From assembly GCF_900103225.1 (NCBI RefSeq), contig NZ_FNJH01000003.1:1-64000 (forward strand): a stretch of 64,000 nucleotides of DNA, given 5' to 3'. The stretch comes from Pseudomonas congelans (GTDB lineage Bacteria > Pseudomonadota > Gammaproteobacteria > Pseudomonadales > Pseudomonadaceae). Shown piece by piece: positions 32,178 through 43,473 of the stretch. The translations under genes were made by a program, and so were the position numbers. The notes below the pieces were generated by a model. It was not told where the DNA came from, made no database searches, and saw only the letters and a program-made list of their open reading frames with translations. The stretch's first letter is position 1. Each line of letters starts with the position of its first letter.

Positions 32178-32945
32178 TTACGCTTCCCCCAGGTAGGCTT
32201 TGATCACATCAGGATTGTCACGAATCTGTTCTGGCGTGCCATCGGCCAGCGGCGTGCCCTGATTGATCACCACGATGTGGTCGGAAATGCTCATTACCAG
32301 TTTCATGTCGTGCTCGATCAACAGGACCGTCGCGTTGTGCTCGCTGCGCAACACGCCGATCAGTGCTTTCAGGTCATCGGTTTCCCTAGGGTTGAGACCC
32401 GCCGCCGGTTCGTCGAGCATCAGAATGCGCGGACGCGTCATCATGCAGCGGGCGATTTCCAGGCGGCGTTGCTGACCGTAGGCCAGCGTCCCGGCAGGGC
32501 GATTGGCGAATTCCCTGAGGTTGACCGCCTCAAGCCAGTGCTCGGCATAGTCCATGGCTTCACGTTCGCTGCGGCGAAACGCGGGCGTCTTGAACAGGCC
32601 GGACAGGAAGTTGGTGTTCAAATGCCGGTGCTGGGCAACCAGCAGGTTCTCGACGGCAGTCATTTCCTTGAACAGGCGCACGTTCTGGAACGTACGCACC
32701 ACGCCCTTGCGCGCGATCTGGTGGCCAGCCAGGCCCTGGATCGGTTCACCGTCCAGCAGAATCGTACCCGCGCTCGGCCGGTAGAAGCCGGTCAGGCAGT
32801 TGAAGACCGTGGTCTTGCCGGCGCCGTTAGGGCCGATCATCGATACGACCTGCCCCTGATTGACGGTCAGGGCAACGCCATTGACCGCCAGCAGGCCGCC
32901 AAAACGCATGCTCAAGCCAGTGGCTTGCAGTAATGGGCGGCTCAT
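32178..32945 (-). CDS. livG: Branched-chain amino acid ABC transporter ATPase LivG
   Basis: Second ATPase subunit (BraF), 255 aa. Walker [10 protein letters not shown], signature [11 protein letters not shown] (the usual LivG variant of the LSGGQ motif) and [12 protein letters not shown]. It overlaps the livM stop by 4 bp. Forms a heterodimer with LivF to power leucine, isoleucine and valine import. Confidence 0.95.
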   Translation of the reverse strand: MSRPLLQATGLSMRFGGLLAVNGVALTVNQGQVVSMIGPNGAGKTTVFNCLTGFYRPSAGTILLDGEPIQGLAGHQIARKGVVRTFQNVRLFKEMTAVENLLVAQHRHLNTNFLSGLFKTPAFRRSEREAMDYAEHWLEAVNLREFANRPAGTLAYGQQRRLEIARCMMTRPRILMLDEPAAGLNPRETDDLKALIGVLRSEHNATVLLIEHDMKLVMSISDHIVVINQGTPLADGTPEQIRDNPDVIKAYLGEA

Positions 32946-34207
32946 TTCGGCAGCTCCGCTTTCAATTTCATTTCGGGGCGCTGCATCGGCAGGAAGCCTT
33001 GTGGACGCCAGATCATCATCAGCACCATCAGCGCGCCGAACATCAGCATGCGGTAGTCACTGAACTCACGCATCAGCTCAGGCAACAGGATCATCACGAT
33101 CGCCGCCAGGATCACACCCAGTTGCGAGCCCATGCCACCCAGTACCACGATGGCCAGAATGATTGCCGACTCGATGAAGGTGAACGATTCCGGGGTGATC
33201 AGACCCTGACGTGCAGCAAAGAAGCTGCCTGCGAAACCCGCGAATGCAGCGCCGAGTGTGAAGGCCGAGAGTTTGATCACGGTCGGGTTCAGGCCCAGTG
33301 CGCGACAGGCGATTTCGTCTTCGCGCAGTGCTTCCCAGGCCCGGCCGATCGGCATGCGCAACAGGCGGTTGATGACGAACAACGCCGCCAGTGCCAGCAG
33401 CAGGGCGATCAGGTAGAGGAAGATGACCTTATTGATCGAGTTGTACGGCAGACCGAAGAACTCGTGGAAGGTCTGCATGCCCTCAGCTGCCTTGCGCTCG
33501 AAAGTCAGACCGAAGAAGGTCGGCTTTTCGATGTTGCTGATGCCGTTCGGACCGCCGGTGATATCGGTCAGGTTACGCAGGAAGATGCGGATGATCTCGC
33601 CGAACCCCAACGTCACGATGGCCAGATAGTCGCCGCGCAAACGCAATACCGGAAAGCCCAGCAGGAACCCGAACAGCGCTGCCATCAACCCCGCGATCGG
33701 CAGGCAGATCCAGAAGCCGAGCCCGTAATAGTGCGACAGCAGGGCATAGCTGTAGGCCCCGACCGCATAGAAACCGACATAGCCCAGGTCAAGCAGACCT
33801 GCCAGCCCGACCACAATGTTCAGGCCGAGGCCGAGCATCACGTAGATCAGGATCAGCGTGGCAATGTCCACCGCGCCGCGCGACCCGAAGAACGGCCAGA
33901 TGAAGGCCAGCACGATGAGCGCCGCAAGGCCCCAGCGCTGGGTTTTCGGCTGGGTCAGGAAGTCGCTGGTCTTTTGCGGGATCAGCGGTTTTTCGGAGCC
34001 GCGACGCATGCCGCTGATCTGCTCGGCGAACAGTACGCGCAGAAACAGCAGGACCGAACACACGGCAATGATGGTCAGGGTCAGCGGGCTGGCGTTCTGC
34101 ACTTGCAGGGTGACGCCGGAAAAGGCCAGTTTCAGGCCGAACACCGGGTAGGCCACGGCCCAGACCAGCGCGGCGCTGAACAGCGCCTGTTTGAAAGACT
34201 TGCTCAT
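32942..34207 (-). CDS. livM: Branched-chain amino acid ABC permease LivM
   Basis: Inner-membrane permease (BraE), 421 aa, with an extended N-terminus holding two extra membrane segments before the conserved core; this longer form is usual in Pseudomonas. The core shows [20 protein letters not shown] and the EAA-like loop [20 protein letters not shown]. It overlaps livH by 4 bp and livG by 4 bp. Confidence 0.95.
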   Translation of the reverse strand: MSKSFKQALFSAALVWAVAYPVFGLKLAFSGVTLQVQNASPLTLTIIAVCSVLLFLRVLFAEQISGMRRGSEKPLIPQKTSDFLTQPKTQRWGLAALIVLAFIWPFFGSRGAVDIATLILIYVMLGLGLNIVVGLAGLLDLGYVGFYAVGAYSYALLSHYYGLGFWICLPIAGLMAALFGFLLGFPVLRLRGDYLAIVTLGFGEIIRIFLRNLTDITGGPNGISNIEKPTFFGLTFERKAAEGMQTFHEFFGLPYNSINKVIFLYLIALLLALAALFVINRLLRMPIGRAWEALREDEIACRALGLNPTVIKLSAFTLGAAFAGFAGSFFAARQGLITPESFTFIESAIILAIVVLGGMGSQLGVILAAIVMILLPELMREFSDYRMLMFGALMVLMMIWRPQGFLPMQRPEMKLKAELPK

Positions 34208-35127
34208 ACTTTCTCAACCTCCGGACGACCCAGAATGCCGGTCGGTCGGAACAGCAGCACCAGGACCAGCAGGCCGAAAGCCACGACGTCCTTGTACTGA
34301 TCACCAAAAATGTCGGCACCGAAGGCTTCGGCGACGCCCAGCACCAGGCCACCGAGCACGGCACCCGGGATCGAACCGATACCGCCCAGTACCGCAGCCG
34401 TGAAGGCTTTCAGGCCGACGAGGAAACCGGCGTTGGGGTTGATCACGCCGTATTGCATGCTCAGCAGCATGGCGGCGACGGCGGCCAGTGCAGCACCGAC
34501 CACGAAGGTCAGGGCGATGATGTTGTTGGTGTTGATCCCCAGCAGATTGGCCATCTTCATGTCCTCGGCGCAGGCGCGGCAGGCGCGGCCCATTCGCGAG
34601 CGCGAGATGAACAGGGTCAGGCCGGTCATGGCCAGCAGGGTGACGACGAACACCACTATCTGCATGTAGGAAATCAGAACTTCCTGCGCACCACCGGGCC
34701 CGAACGACAGGCTGCCGGGCAGCAGGTTGGGGATGGCAAAGTTGCCGGAGCCCTGGGAAAGCTGGACCGAGTTCTGCAGAAAGATCGACATGCCGATTGC
34801 AGAAATCAGTGGAATCAGACGGTTGCTGTTGCGCAACGGACGATAGGCCACACGCTCGATGCTGTATCCGTAGGCACTGGTCACGATGATTGCAGCGGCA
34901 AAACCGGCAATCATCAGCAACGGCAGGCTGTGAATCCCCAGCATCGCCAGACCGGCGAGTGCCATGAAAGCTACATAGGAACCGATCATGTACACCTCGC
35001 CATGGGCGAAGTTGATCATTCCGATGATGCCGTACACCATCGTGTAACCGATGGCGATCAATGCATACGTACTGCCAATGGTCAGGCCATTGACCAGCTG
35101 CTGCATGTAGTGGAATAACTCGGGCAT
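34204..35127 (-). CDS. livH: Branched-chain amino acid ABC permease LivH
   Basis: Inner-membrane permease (BraD), 307 aa, about eight membrane segments. Typical family sequence [20 protein letters not shown] near the start, and [20 protein letters not shown] as the cytoplasmic loop. It pairs with LivM. The gene lies 227 bp downstream of braC, beyond a terminator-like hairpin. Confidence 0.95.
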   Translation of the reverse strand: MPELFHYMQQLVNGLTIGSTYALIAIGYTMVYGIIGMINFAHGEVYMIGSYVAFMALAGLAMLGIHSLPLLMIAGFAAAIIVTSAYGYSIERVAYRPLRNSNRLIPLISAIGMSIFLQNSVQLSQGSGNFAIPNLLPGSLSFGPGGAQEVLISYMQIVVFVVTLLAMTGLTLFISRSRMGRACRACAEDMKMANLLGINTNNIIALTFVVGAALAAVAAMLLSMQYGVINPNAGFLVGLKAFTAAVLGGIGSIPGAVLGGLVLGVAEAFGADIFGDQYKDVVAFGLLVLVLLFRPTGILGRPEVEKV

Positions 35128-35307
35128 TTACCGCGCTCCTAAAAACCTGATCTGCATTTCTCTGACGTGCGCCGGGGTGGCATTCTGTCGATGCGTAGCC
35201 TGTTGCGCTGTCAAGGAACCGCTATTGACGGTTTTAAGATTTTCAGGGGGCCTCGTGCATGCCGTTCGGGTTGCCGAAACGTGCGTACGGGCCTGGATTC
35301 GTAAAAC

Positions 35308-35335
35308 AAAGCCCACTGCGCTGGCAGTGGGCTTT
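35308..35335 (-). terminator. Attenuating terminator after braC
   Basis: AAAGCCCACTGC..GCAGTGGGCTTT, a 12-bp stem; on the minus strand the following bases are GTTTTACG, a short T-run. It lies 20 bp past the braC stop and upstream of livHMGF, so it should raise the ratio of binding protein to membrane components. Confidence 0.85.
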
Positions 35336-35354
35336 GAGGGTTGACGCAAGCAGC

Positions 35355-36479
35355 TTATTTGGCGGCTTCGGTCTTGGGTTTGCCGAAGTGCCACTCGTAG
35401 ACCACGAACTGGAAGTTCTTCAGGTCACCTTTCTCGTCGTAGCTCAGCTCGCCCATTGGCGTCTTGAAGGTACCAGCATGGATGGCAGCAGCCACCTTGG
35501 TGGTGTCTTCGGACTTGGCGGCAGCGATGCCGTCAGCAATGACCTGTACGGCGGAGTAGGACGGGTACACGAACGGGCCGCTCGGGTCCTGACTCTTGGC
35601 CTTGAAGGCTTCGGTCAGTGCCTGGTTGGCCGGGTCCTGGTCGAAGGATTTTGGCAGGGTGACCAGCAGGCCTTCCGAAGCATCACCCGCGATTTGCGAG
35701 ATGGACTCGTTGCCGACGCCTTCAGGGCCCATGAATTTGGCATTCAGGCCTTTTTCCTTGGACTGACGCAGGATCTGGCCCAGCTCAGGGTGGTAGCCGC
35801 CGTAGTAGACGAAGTCGACGTTGGCCTGCTTGAGCTTGGCGATCAGCGACGAGAAGTCCTTGTCGCCAGCGTTGATGCCTTCGAACAGTGCAACCTTGAC
35901 GCCTTTTTTCTCCAGCGTTTGCTTGACGGCTGTCGCGATACCTTCGCCGTACTGCTGCTTGTCGTGGATGACTGCAACGATTTTCGGCTTGGCAACGTCG
36001 GCAATGTAGTTGCCTGCGGCCGGACCCTGGGCACTGTCGAGACCGATGGTGCGGAACACCAGCTTGTAACCGCGCGCGGTGATTTCCGGGCTGGTGGCGG
36101 CCGGGGTCACCATGATGATGCCTTCGTCTTCGTAAACGTCGGAGGCGGGCTGGGCAGAGCTGGAGCAGAGGTGACCGACCACGTATTTCACGCCGTCATT
36201 GACCACTTTGTTGGCCACCGCAACGGCCTGTTTCGGATCGCAGGCGTCATCATATTCGACGGCTTCAAGCTTTTTGCCATCTACGCCGCCTTTGGCATTG
36301 ATCTGCTCGATGGCCATCTTGGCACCATTGAACTGCATGGTGCCGTATTCGGCGACAGGGCCGGTCTTGGGGCCGGCGATGCCGATCTTGATGGTGTCGG
36401 CTGCGAACGAATGGCTGGCAACCCCCGCCATAACCAGTGCGGCAAACAGCCTTGAAAGCTTATTGGTACCCTTAGTCAT
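35355..36479 (-). CDS. braC: Branched-chain amino acid-binding protein BraC
   Basis: Periplasmic binding protein, 374 aa, family Peripla_BP_6. Signal peptide ends at SHSFA (about residue 26). Mature sequence begins DTIKIGIAGPKTGPVAEYG; the hinge region VVGHLCSSSAQPASDVYEDE carries ligand-contacting serines. The start at 36479 is set by GGAG 5 bases upstream; the 50-residue extension in the same frame has no signal peptide. It supplies leucine, isoleucine, valine and possibly alanine or threonine to LivHMGF. Confidence 0.95.
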   Translation of the reverse strand: MTKGTNKLSRLFAALVMAGVASHSFAADTIKIGIAGPKTGPVAEYGTMQFNGAKMAIEQINAKGGVDGKKLEAVEYDDACDPKQAVAVANKVVNDGVKYVVGHLCSSSAQPASDVYEDEGIIMVTPAATSPEITARGYKLVFRTIGLDSAQGPAAGNYIADVAKPKIVAVIHDKQQYGEGIATAVKQTLEKKGVKVALFEGINAGDKDFSSLIAKLKQANVDFVYYGGYHPELGQILRQSKEKGLNAKFMGPEGVGNESISQIAGDASEGLLVTLPKSFDQDPANQALTEAFKAKSQDPSGPFVYPSYSAVQVIADGIAAAKSEDTTKVAAAIHAGTFKTPMGELSYDEKGDLKNFQFVVYEWHFGKPKTEAAK

Positions 36480-36804
36480 GATGCTCCACTCTTGCGTTGT
36501 AGTTTTTATAATCCTGAGGGCCAAGGGCTCCAGGACCGATTCGATCACCGGTTGTGCCACGCCACCAACTGTACCGGAACAGTTTAGAGCGCCGTTCGCT
36601 GGCTTGAAAAGCCGGGCGTCCGGGGACAAACCTGTGCGTGTCGCTTAATCGAAAGAAAGTTACAGAATCAAACGCTTGAGTGCCTGAAATTACTTCAGAT
36701 CCATAAGGTTATCTGCACTTCCCTGCGATAAATCACCTGCTTCTGGGCTTGCCGGTGGGAAAGTCGGCGCTATCATTGCGCCGATTTTCTTTCTGGTGAA
36801 ACCC
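36480..36804. other. Divergent promoter region braC / DUF2288 gene
   Basis: 325 bp between divergently transcribed genes. It must contain the braC promoter. I saw AT-rich patches (TTTTTATAAT near 36505) but no convincing -35/-10 pair for braC, and no RNA gene. Confidence 0.45.
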
Positions 36805-37110
36805 ATGACGCAAGAACCTAGCACCCTCTATGCCAAACTGCTTGGCGAAACCGCCTCAATCACCTGGTCTGAATTGCAACCATTCTTTGCCAAGGGTGCC
36901 CTGTTGTGGGTCGAGCTGCCTCTGGATTTGATCGAAGTCGCCGAGGCGGTGGCCGAAAATGATGCAGCCAGGGTGTCTGCATGGTTGGCTGAGGGGCGGG
37001 TTGGCAAGGTGTCTGAAACCAAGGCGCTTGAGCTGGTGGAGACAGATCCGCTGCTCTGGGCTGTGGTAGTGGCACCTTGGGTTCTGATTCAAAACAGGGC
37101 GCAGGCTTGA
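36805..37110 (+). CDS. DUF2288 family protein
   Basis: A 101-aa acidic cytoplasmic protein with the DUF2288 pattern TASITWSELQPFFAKGALLWV and LDLIEVAEAVAENDA. No catalytic motif seen; function unknown. The ATG at 36805 is preferred over a GTG three codons earlier because GGTGA is correctly spaced from it. Confidence 0.85.
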   Translation: MTQEPSTLYAKLLGETASITWSELQPFFAKGALLWVELPLDLIEVAEAVAENDAARVSAWLAEGRVGKVSETKALELVETDPLLWAVVVAPWVLIQNRAQA

Positions 37111-37261
37111 TTTGCGCACCAGTCAGGTGCCGCGCGGTTTTCCTGAGTGAGTTGGAAGGTAACTCTTCGGCAGCCCGCGTAGCGTAAAACCCCACCTTGG
37201 AGGTGGCGGTTTCCGCGGGCTGCACTGTTTCTTTTCGACGATGGAGCCGTGCGCCGCCCCC

Positions 37262-39553
37262 TCAGGTACGCACAGGTCTGGGACTGGCAAAATCGTCATT
37301 GTCACGCAGTTCGGCAAACACATCCGGAGTGTCTGGTGTTTCGCTGTCCGACTCCTCGCTATGCTGTTTTGGCAGGGCAGACCAGCGTGTAGTGGGCTCG
37401 TGCTGGTTCATCTGTCTGGCAAGGGGCAAGATGCGCTCCAGCGGCTGGGGCCTGCTGAACAGATAACCTTGTACGTAATCACTGCCAAACTGCCTGAGAA
37501 ACTCCAGTTGATCCTGGGTTTCGACGCCTTCCGTCACCACTTTCAAGCGCAACGTATGCGCCATGACGAGGATTGCCTGAACGATTTCCATGTCCTGCGG
37601 GGACTGCGGAATGTCGATAATGAACGAACGGTCGATCTTCAGCGTGTCCAGTGGCAGTCGCTTGAGATAGGCGAGCGACGAGTATCCCGTGCCGAAGTCG
37701 TCAATCGACAGTGAAACACCCAGGCTGCGAATGTGCTTGAGCATCTGGATGGTGTTGCTGATGTTGCCCATCAAGGCATTTTCGGTTACCTCCAGTTCAA
37801 GCTGTCCAGGTGCTGCGTCAGCATCGGCCAGCGCCCGCTCAACCTCTTCGACCAGTTCGTTGCGGCCCAGCGTCAGCGCTGAGCAGTTGACGGAGATGAT
37901 CAGCTGTTCCAGCCCTTCCTGACGCAAAGTGCGCAGGTCGTGACAGGCGCGGCGCAGCACCCAGTTATCCAGCTCGGCAATCAGACCGTTAGTCTCGGCA
38001 ATGCTGATGAAGCGCGCGGGTACCAGCAGGCCGTGGTGCGGGTGATTCCAGCGCACCAGCGCCTCGAGCTTGGCAACGTGGCCAGTGCGCATGTCGACGA
38101 TAGGCTGGTAATACACCTGCAGTCCCTTGCCCTCGCGCAAGGCATTGCGCAGTTCTTCTTCCAGTTGCAGCTCCAGACTGGCCTTGGTCTTGAGCGCCGG
38201 GTTGAAGAAGTTGACACCGTTGCGCCCTTTTTCCTTTGACTGATAGAGCGCGAGGTCCGCGTGCTTGAGCAGCTCATCGCAGGTCGAACCGTCACGCGGG
38301 AACACTGCAATACCGATACTGGTGGTCATGACCATGCGTCTTCCTGCCAGCGCGATGGTCTCCTTCATTTTTTGCATGACCCGATGGGCCAGGTGGCGTG
38401 CCTCTTCGTAGTCAGGAATGCTCAGCAGGATGCAGAATTCGTCGCCGCCGAAACGCGCTACCACGTCCTGAGCGCGAGTAGCATTGCGGATTCGCTCGGC
38501 GATCACCTTGAGCAGATCGTCACCTGCATCATGGCCCAGGCTGTCGTTGATGCGCTTGAAGTGGTCGATGTCCAGAAACATCACTGCAAGCATGTCGTTA
38601 TTGTAGGTGTGCTCCTGCAGCTTCTCGGCGAAGATCTGATTGAAACCGCGGCGGTTGATCAGGTTGGTCAGCGGGTCGTAATGCGCAACCTGCTGAAGCG
38701 AGACGCGTGCCTGATCCAGTTGGGTAAGCAGTGCATTGACCCGCTGCAGATCATGCTCCTTGCCTTGCAGTTTCTTGTCAGCCATTGCCGCGCTGATGCT
38801 GCCGGCGATGATCAGCAGGGCGATGGCCGCGATGGTAAGCCCCAGCTGTTGGCTGTTTTCGGTGGTGGGGCCGCTCAGCTCTATGCCTTCGGGGATCACC
38901 AACCGCAGCGCCTTCATGCCCATCAGGTGCATGGTCAGCAGGCCTGCACCCAGCAGAAGGCTGACCGCGTAACGGAACATCTGGTGAAACATGCCGTTGT
39001 ACTGGCGCAAATGCCGGGACAGGGTCAGAAGCGCAATGCTGGAAAGAACCGCGACCAGGATCGACAGGGCAAACATCCGCGGCTCGTAGTACTGCTCAGC
39101 GGCGGAGCGCATGGCCGACATGCCCAGGTAGTGCATGACACTGATGCCGATCCCCATGACCACCGCACTGATCAGGCAGCGTCTCAGGGTAAGCTCCGGA
39201 ATGGTCAGCGCCCGCATGGCCACGAACGCAGTGATCAACACGATCAACAGGGATATCAGCGTGATGGAAAGGTCGTAAGCGATTTTGAGTGGCGCCTGGA
39301 ATGCCAGCATGCTGATGAAGTGCATCGCCCACACGCCACCGGCCAGGCATAGCGCGCCTAGCGCTTTCCAGAGGCGACGGCTTCGGAGGGCGTCGACCTG
39401 AATGACGCGGTCGGCAATGTCCAGCGTGGCAAAGCACGCAGCACAGGCCACGCCGTACGCCAGCGCGACCAGAAACAGGTTATGACTACAGTCGATCAAC
39501 AATTGCACGTCCGCTGGTGGGCCAGCGAATACGTTCAAACCCAGCCAATCCAT
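37262..39553 (-). CDS. MHYT-GGDEF-EAL cyclic-di-GMP enzyme (NbdA/MucR-like)
   Basis: A 763-aa inner-membrane protein. The N-terminal seven-helix MHYT sensor has three motifs: MHFISM, MHYLGM and MHLMGM, predicted to coordinate copper and sense NO, O2 or CO. The GGDEF domain has an intact GGDEF signature at 369-373 and the EAL domain an intact EALVRW at 497-502, followed by DDFGTGYSSLAYLKRL. Both synthesis and hydrolysis of c-di-GMP are therefore possible. Its neighbour rapA matches the context of NbdA (near hepA in P. aeruginosa), yet NbdA there has, as I recall, a degenerate AGDEF, so this protein may behave differently. Monocistronic; a tandem repeat array lies in its upstream region. Confidence 0.9.
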   Translation of the reverse strand: MDWLGLNVFAGPPADVQLLIDCSHNLFLVALAYGVACAACFATLDIADRVIQVDALRSRRLWKALGALCLAGGVWAMHFISMLAFQAPLKIAYDLSITLISLLIVLITAFVAMRALTIPELTLRRCLISAVVMGIGISVMHYLGMSAMRSAAEQYYEPRMFALSILVAVLSSIALLTLSRHLRQYNGMFHQMFRYAVSLLLGAGLLTMHLMGMKALRLVIPEGIELSGPTTENSQQLGLTIAAIALLIIAGSISAAMADKKLQGKEHDLQRVNALLTQLDQARVSLQQVAHYDPLTNLINRRGFNQIFAEKLQEHTYNNDMLAVMFLDIDHFKRINDSLGHDAGDDLLKVIAERIRNATRAQDVVARFGGDEFCILLSIPDYEEARHLAHRVMQKMKETIALAGRRMVMTTSIGIAVFPRDGSTCDELLKHADLALYQSKEKGRNGVNFFNPALKTKASLELQLEEELRNALREGKGLQVYYQPIVDMRTGHVAKLEALVRWNHPHHGLLVPARFISIAETNGLIAELDNWVLRRACHDLRTLRQEGLEQLIISVNCSALTLGRNELVEEVERALADADAAPGQLELEVTENALMGNISNTIQMLKHIRSLGVSLSIDDFGTGYSSLAYLKRLPLDTLKIDRSFIIDIPQSPQDMEIVQAILVMAHTLRLKVVTEGVETQDQLEFLRQFGSDYVQGYLFSRPQPLERILPLARQMNQHEPTTRWSALPKQHSEESDSETPDTPDVFAELRDNDDFASPRPVRT

Positions 39554-39700
39554 AGCTTGCCCTATTCTCACTGCAAGGGCGCCAGGGCTGAAAGCCTGGC
39601 GTTGTAAGCTGAGTATAGAAGCTGTTTACAACCTGCCAATACACGAGGTGCCAATTTGGCATCAAAGTGATGGCTGGCGCGTCTGGGCTCTATGATTGGG

Positions 39701-40340
39701 AGGACGCAGAGCGTCCGGAAGGGCATGCCTACGCGGAGCATGGGCACGATAGGGGGGGCGGATATCTCGGAGCAGGGATGCGGTTACGGTACACATCGTT
39801 CCTCACGCTCCAGCGTGGGAATGCCTTTCATGACGCTCTGCGTCATAGCCTGAGCAAGGGAGGACGCAGAGCGTCCGGAAGGGCATGCCCACGCGGAGCA
39901 TGGGCACGATAGGGGGGGCGGATATCGCGGAGCAGGGCGCGGTTACGGTACACATCGTTCCACACGCTCCAGCGTGGGAATGCCTTTCATGACGCTCTGC
40001 GTCATAGCGTGAGCAAGGGAGGACGCAGAGCGTCCGGAAAGGCATGCCCACGCGGAGCATGGGCACGATAAGGGGTGTTGCGGATATCGGGAGCAGGGGC
40101 GCGGTTACGGTACACATCGTTCCTCACGCTCCAGCGTGGGAATGCCTTTCATGACGCTCTGCGTCATAGCGTGAGCAAGGGAGGACGCAGAGCGTCCGGA
40201 AAGGCATGCCCACGCGGAGCATGGGCACGATAGGGGGGGCGGATATCGCGCAGCAGGGGTTGCGGTTACGGTACACATCGTTCCTCACGCTCCAGCGTGG
40301 GAATGCCTTTCATGACGCTCTGCGTCATAGCCTGAGCAAG
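39701..40340. repeat. Tandem array of four about 160-bp units of paired twin-hairpin repeats
   Basis: AGGACGCAGAGCGTCC recurs at 39701, 39861, 40020 and 40182, giving periods of 160, 159 and 162 bp. Each unit has one twin-hairpin element in plus orientation (GCATGCCCACGCGG.. hairpin) and one in minus orientation (CACGCTCCAGCGTGGGAATG, then ATGACGCTCTGCGTCAT), separated by a spacer with GCGGTTACGGTACACATCG. A decayed fifth unit reaches about 40370. The array fills the 840-bp gap between the rapA stop and the start of the c-di-GMP gene. No gene is credible inside; the open frames are repeat artefacts. Confidence 0.88.
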
Positions 40341-40393
40341 AGCGCCAAGCCCATGCGGCGCATGGGCATGGCAGGTGGGTGTGTAACCGGTCT

Positions 40394-43240
40394 TCAGCCT
40401 GCGACCAGTACCCGAATCGCTTCCAGGCGCAGGGCCGCTTTCTCAAGCATGGCCAGACCCTGTTCCCGTTGAGTGCGCAGAGCTACCAGCTCACTGTCGC
40501 GCACGGTCGGGTTGACCGCTTGCAATGCCGTCAGGCGCGCCAGTTCTTCTTCGGTATCGGCTGCCAGGCGGCGCTGGGCTTCAGCAACGCGCTCTGCGTG
40601 CTTCGGCGTGATTTTCTCTTCGCCCGCGTTGATTCTCGGGGTCAGTTGATCACGTTGTGCCTGGATGAACTTGTTGGCGCTGGCACGGGGCACACTTTCG
40701 AGCTGATCATTGAGCGTGTTGAACGAGACACGGCCGGCCAGATCGTTGCCATTCGGGTCGAGCAGGCAGCGCAGCGCGGCAGGCGGCAGATAACGTCCCA
40801 GCTGCAGCGAGCGAGGCGCAACCACTTCGCTGACGTAGATCAGTTCCAGCAGAACGGTGCCCGGCTTGAGCGCCTTGTTCTTGATCAGTGCCACGGCAGT
40901 GTTGCCCATCGAACCGGACAGCACCAGATCCATGCCGCCTTGCACCATCGGGTGCTCCCAGGTGATGAACTGCATGTCCTCGCGGGACAGCGCCTGATTG
41001 CGGTCGTAGGTGATGGTCACGCCTTCGTCGTCGCCCAGCGGGAAGCTGGCGTCGAGCATCTTTTCACTCGGCTTGAGGATCAGGGCGTTTTCCGAATGGT
41101 CCTCGCTGTCGATGCCAAACGCGTCGAACAGGGTTTCCATGTAGATCGGCAGGCTGAACTGATCGTCCTGGTCGAGGATCGCTTCGACCAGCGCTTCGCC
41201 TTCGCCAGCACCGCCGGAATTGAGTTCCAGCAGGCGGTCGCGACCGGTATGCAGTTCGCTTTCCAGACGTTCGCGTTCGCTGCGTGCCTCATCGATCAGG
41301 GTTTGCCACTCGTCGTCGTCACCGCTTTCCAGCAGCGGCAGCAAGCGCGGTCCGAACTGATGTTGCAGGGCGTTGCCGGTCGGGCAGGTATTGAGGAACG
41401 CATTGAGCGCTTCGTGATACCACTGGAACAGGCGTGCCTGCGGACTGGTTTCCAGGAAAGGTACATGCAGCTCGATGGTGTGCTTCTGGCCGATCCGGTC
41501 CAGACGCCCGATACGCTGCTCCAGCAAGTCCGGGTGCGACGGCAGATCGAACAGGACCAGATGGTGGGAGAACTGGAAGTTGCGGCCTTCGCTGCCGATT
41601 TCCGAACAGATCAGCACTTGGGCGCCAAACTCTTCGTCGGCAAAGTAGGCCGCCGCACGGTCGCGCTCGAGGATGTTCATGCCTTCGTGGAAAACCGTGG
41701 CAGGAATACCGGAACGCACACGCAGCGCATCTTCCAGGTCCATGGCGGTTTCGGCGTGGGCACAGATGACCAGCACCTTGACGCGCTTGAGCATTTTCAG
41801 GGTATCGATCAGCCAGTCGACGCGTGGGTCGAAGCGCCACCAGCGCTCTTCTTCGCTGACGTCCGACTGCGACTGGAAGCTGACTTCCGGGTAAAGATCG
41901 GCGTGCTCGCCGACCGGCAATTCGAGGTATTCGACGGGGCAGGGCAGCGGATATTGATGCAGCTTGCGCTCCGGGAAACCCTGCACGGCGGCACGGGTGT
42001 TGCGGAACAGCACGCGGCCGGTGCCATGACGGTCCAGCAGTTCGCGAATCAGACGCGATTTGGCTTCTTCGTCGCCGGTATTCACCGAGGCCAGCAGCGA
42101 ATCGCCTTCGGCACCCAGGAAACCGTGAATGGTTTCTTGTGCTGCAGCGGACAGCTTGCCCTTGTCGAGCAGCTCCTGAACGGCCTGGGCCACCGGGCGA
42201 TAGTTCTCGCTCTCGGCGCGGAAGGCCTTGAGGTCGTGGAAACGGTTCGGGTCCAGCAGGCGCAGACGGGCAAAGTGGCTGTCCTGGCCCAGCTGTTCCG
42301 GTGTGGCGGTCAGCAGCAGTACGCCGGCAATGACTTCGGCCAGCTGTTCGACCAGGGAGTATTCGCGGCTGGCCTTGTCTTCGTGCCAGACCAGGTGGTG
42401 CGCTTCGTCAACCACCATCAGGTCCCAGCCTGCCGCAAACAGGGCATCCTGGGCTTTTTCGTCTTCGACCAGCCATTCCAGGGCAACCAGCGCGAGCTGG
42501 GTGTCTTCGAACGGGTTGCCGGCATCACTTTCCATGAAGCGCTCGGCGTCGAACAGCGCGACCTGCAGATTGAAGCGCCGACGCATTTCCACCAGCCACT
42601 GGTGCTGCAGGTTTTCCGGGACCAGGATCAGTACGCGGTTGGCGCGGCCCGACAGCAGCTGGCGGTGGATCACCAGACCGGCTTCGATGGTTTTGCCCAG
42701 GCCCACTTCGTCGGCCAGCAGAACGCGTGGCGCGATGCGGTCTGCAACTTCACGAGCGATGTGCAACTGGTGGGCGATAGGCTGTGCCCGCACGCCACCC
42801 AGACCCCAGAGCGAGGACTGCAACTGGCGGCTGGTGTGCTCGAGCGTGTTGTAGCGCAGCGAAAACCATGACAACTGGTCGATCTGGCCGGCGAACAGAC
42901 GGTCGGTAGCCAGGCGGAACTGGATGAAGTTCGACAGCTGGGTTTCCGGCAGCGTGACCACTTCGTTCTGCGCGTTCAGGCCGTGGTAGACCAGCAGACC
43001 ATCGACATCGTCGACTTCGCGAACGGTCATTTTCCAGTTTTCGAAGTGCGTGATCACGTCGCCAGGGGAGAAGCGCACGCGGGTCAGCGGCGCATTACGC
43101 AGTGCGTACTGACGTGTTTCGCCAGTGGCCGGATAGAGCACGGTCAACAAGCGGCCGTCCTGTGCCAGAACGGTGCCCAAACCCAGCTCGGCTTCGCTGT
43201 CACTAATCCAGCGTTGCCCCGGTTGATACTGCTGCGCCAT
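40394..43240 (-). CDS. rapA: RNA polymerase-associated SWI2/SNF2 ATPase RapA
   Basis: A 948-aa protein (HepA), full length. N-terminal tandem Tudor-like domains (about 1-110) precede the SNF2 ATPase with DEVGLGKT at 177-184 and DEAH at 278-281, then helicase C ([22 protein letters not shown]) and the C-terminal RapA domain. It recycles RNA polymerase stalled after transcription. Start at 43240 supported by GGGAG upstream and by the standard N-terminus [15 protein letters not shown]; a 27-residue upstream extension is not part of the protein. Confidence 0.95.
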   Translation of the reverse strand: MAQQYQPGQRWISDSEAELGLGTVLAQDGRLLTVLYPATGETRQYALRNAPLTRVRFSPGDVITHFENWKMTVREVDDVDGLLVYHGLNAQNEVVTLPETQLSNFIQFRLATDRLFAGQIDQLSWFSLRYNTLEHTSRQLQSSLWGLGGVRAQPIAHQLHIAREVADRIAPRVLLADEVGLGKTIEAGLVIHRQLLSGRANRVLILVPENLQHQWLVEMRRRFNLQVALFDAERFMESDAGNPFEDTQLALVALEWLVEDEKAQDALFAAGWDLMVVDEAHHLVWHEDKASREYSLVEQLAEVIAGVLLLTATPEQLGQDSHFARLRLLDPNRFHDLKAFRAESENYRPVAQAVQELLDKGKLSAAAQETIHGFLGAEGDSLLASVNTGDEEAKSRLIRELLDRHGTGRVLFRNTRAAVQGFPERKLHQYPLPCPVEYLELPVGEHADLYPEVSFQSQSDVSEEERWWRFDPRVDWLIDTLKMLKRVKVLVICAHAETAMDLEDALRVRSGIPATVFHEGMNILERDRAAAYFADEEFGAQVLICSEIGSEGRNFQFSHHLVLFDLPSHPDLLEQRIGRLDRIGQKHTIELHVPFLETSPQARLFQWYHEALNAFLNTCPTGNALQHQFGPRLLPLLESGDDDEWQTLIDEARSERERLESELHTGRDRLLELNSGGAGEGEALVEAILDQDDQFSLPIYMETLFDAFGIDSEDHSENALILKPSEKMLDASFPLGDDEGVTITYDRNQALSREDMQFITWEHPMVQGGMDLVLSGSMGNTAVALIKNKALKPGTVLLELIYVSEVVAPRSLQLGRYLPPAALRCLLDPNGNDLAGRVSFNTLNDQLESVPRASANKFIQAQRDQLTPRINAGEEKITPKHAERVAEAQRRLAADTEEELARLTALQAVNPTVRDSELVALRTQREQGLAMLEKAALRLEAIRVLVAG

Positions 43241-43473
43241 GCTGCCTGTCTCCCGCTTGAAAAAGCTGAGTATGTTAACGGAACGCGCCCCGAAGGCCAA
43301 AGGCAGCGTGAAAAAACTCATGGTCAGCGCCGGAACCTATCGAATTTTTGGTTCCATGACACTTATTTCACTGAGAGCAGTCAAAAAAGATCTTATAAAC
43401 CATCACTGGCTATTTCAGCCCGGTTCAAGTTGCCTCGTGCACGGCCGAAACCCCGGTAAGAGGAGATAAAACC

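Noticed and set aside
39667..40472. Several open frames with repeated peptides such as AGACGTMCTVTAP inside the tandem array.
   Set aside because: They come from the 160-bp repeats read through in frame, have no ribosome sites, and resemble no protein; they are repeat artefacts.
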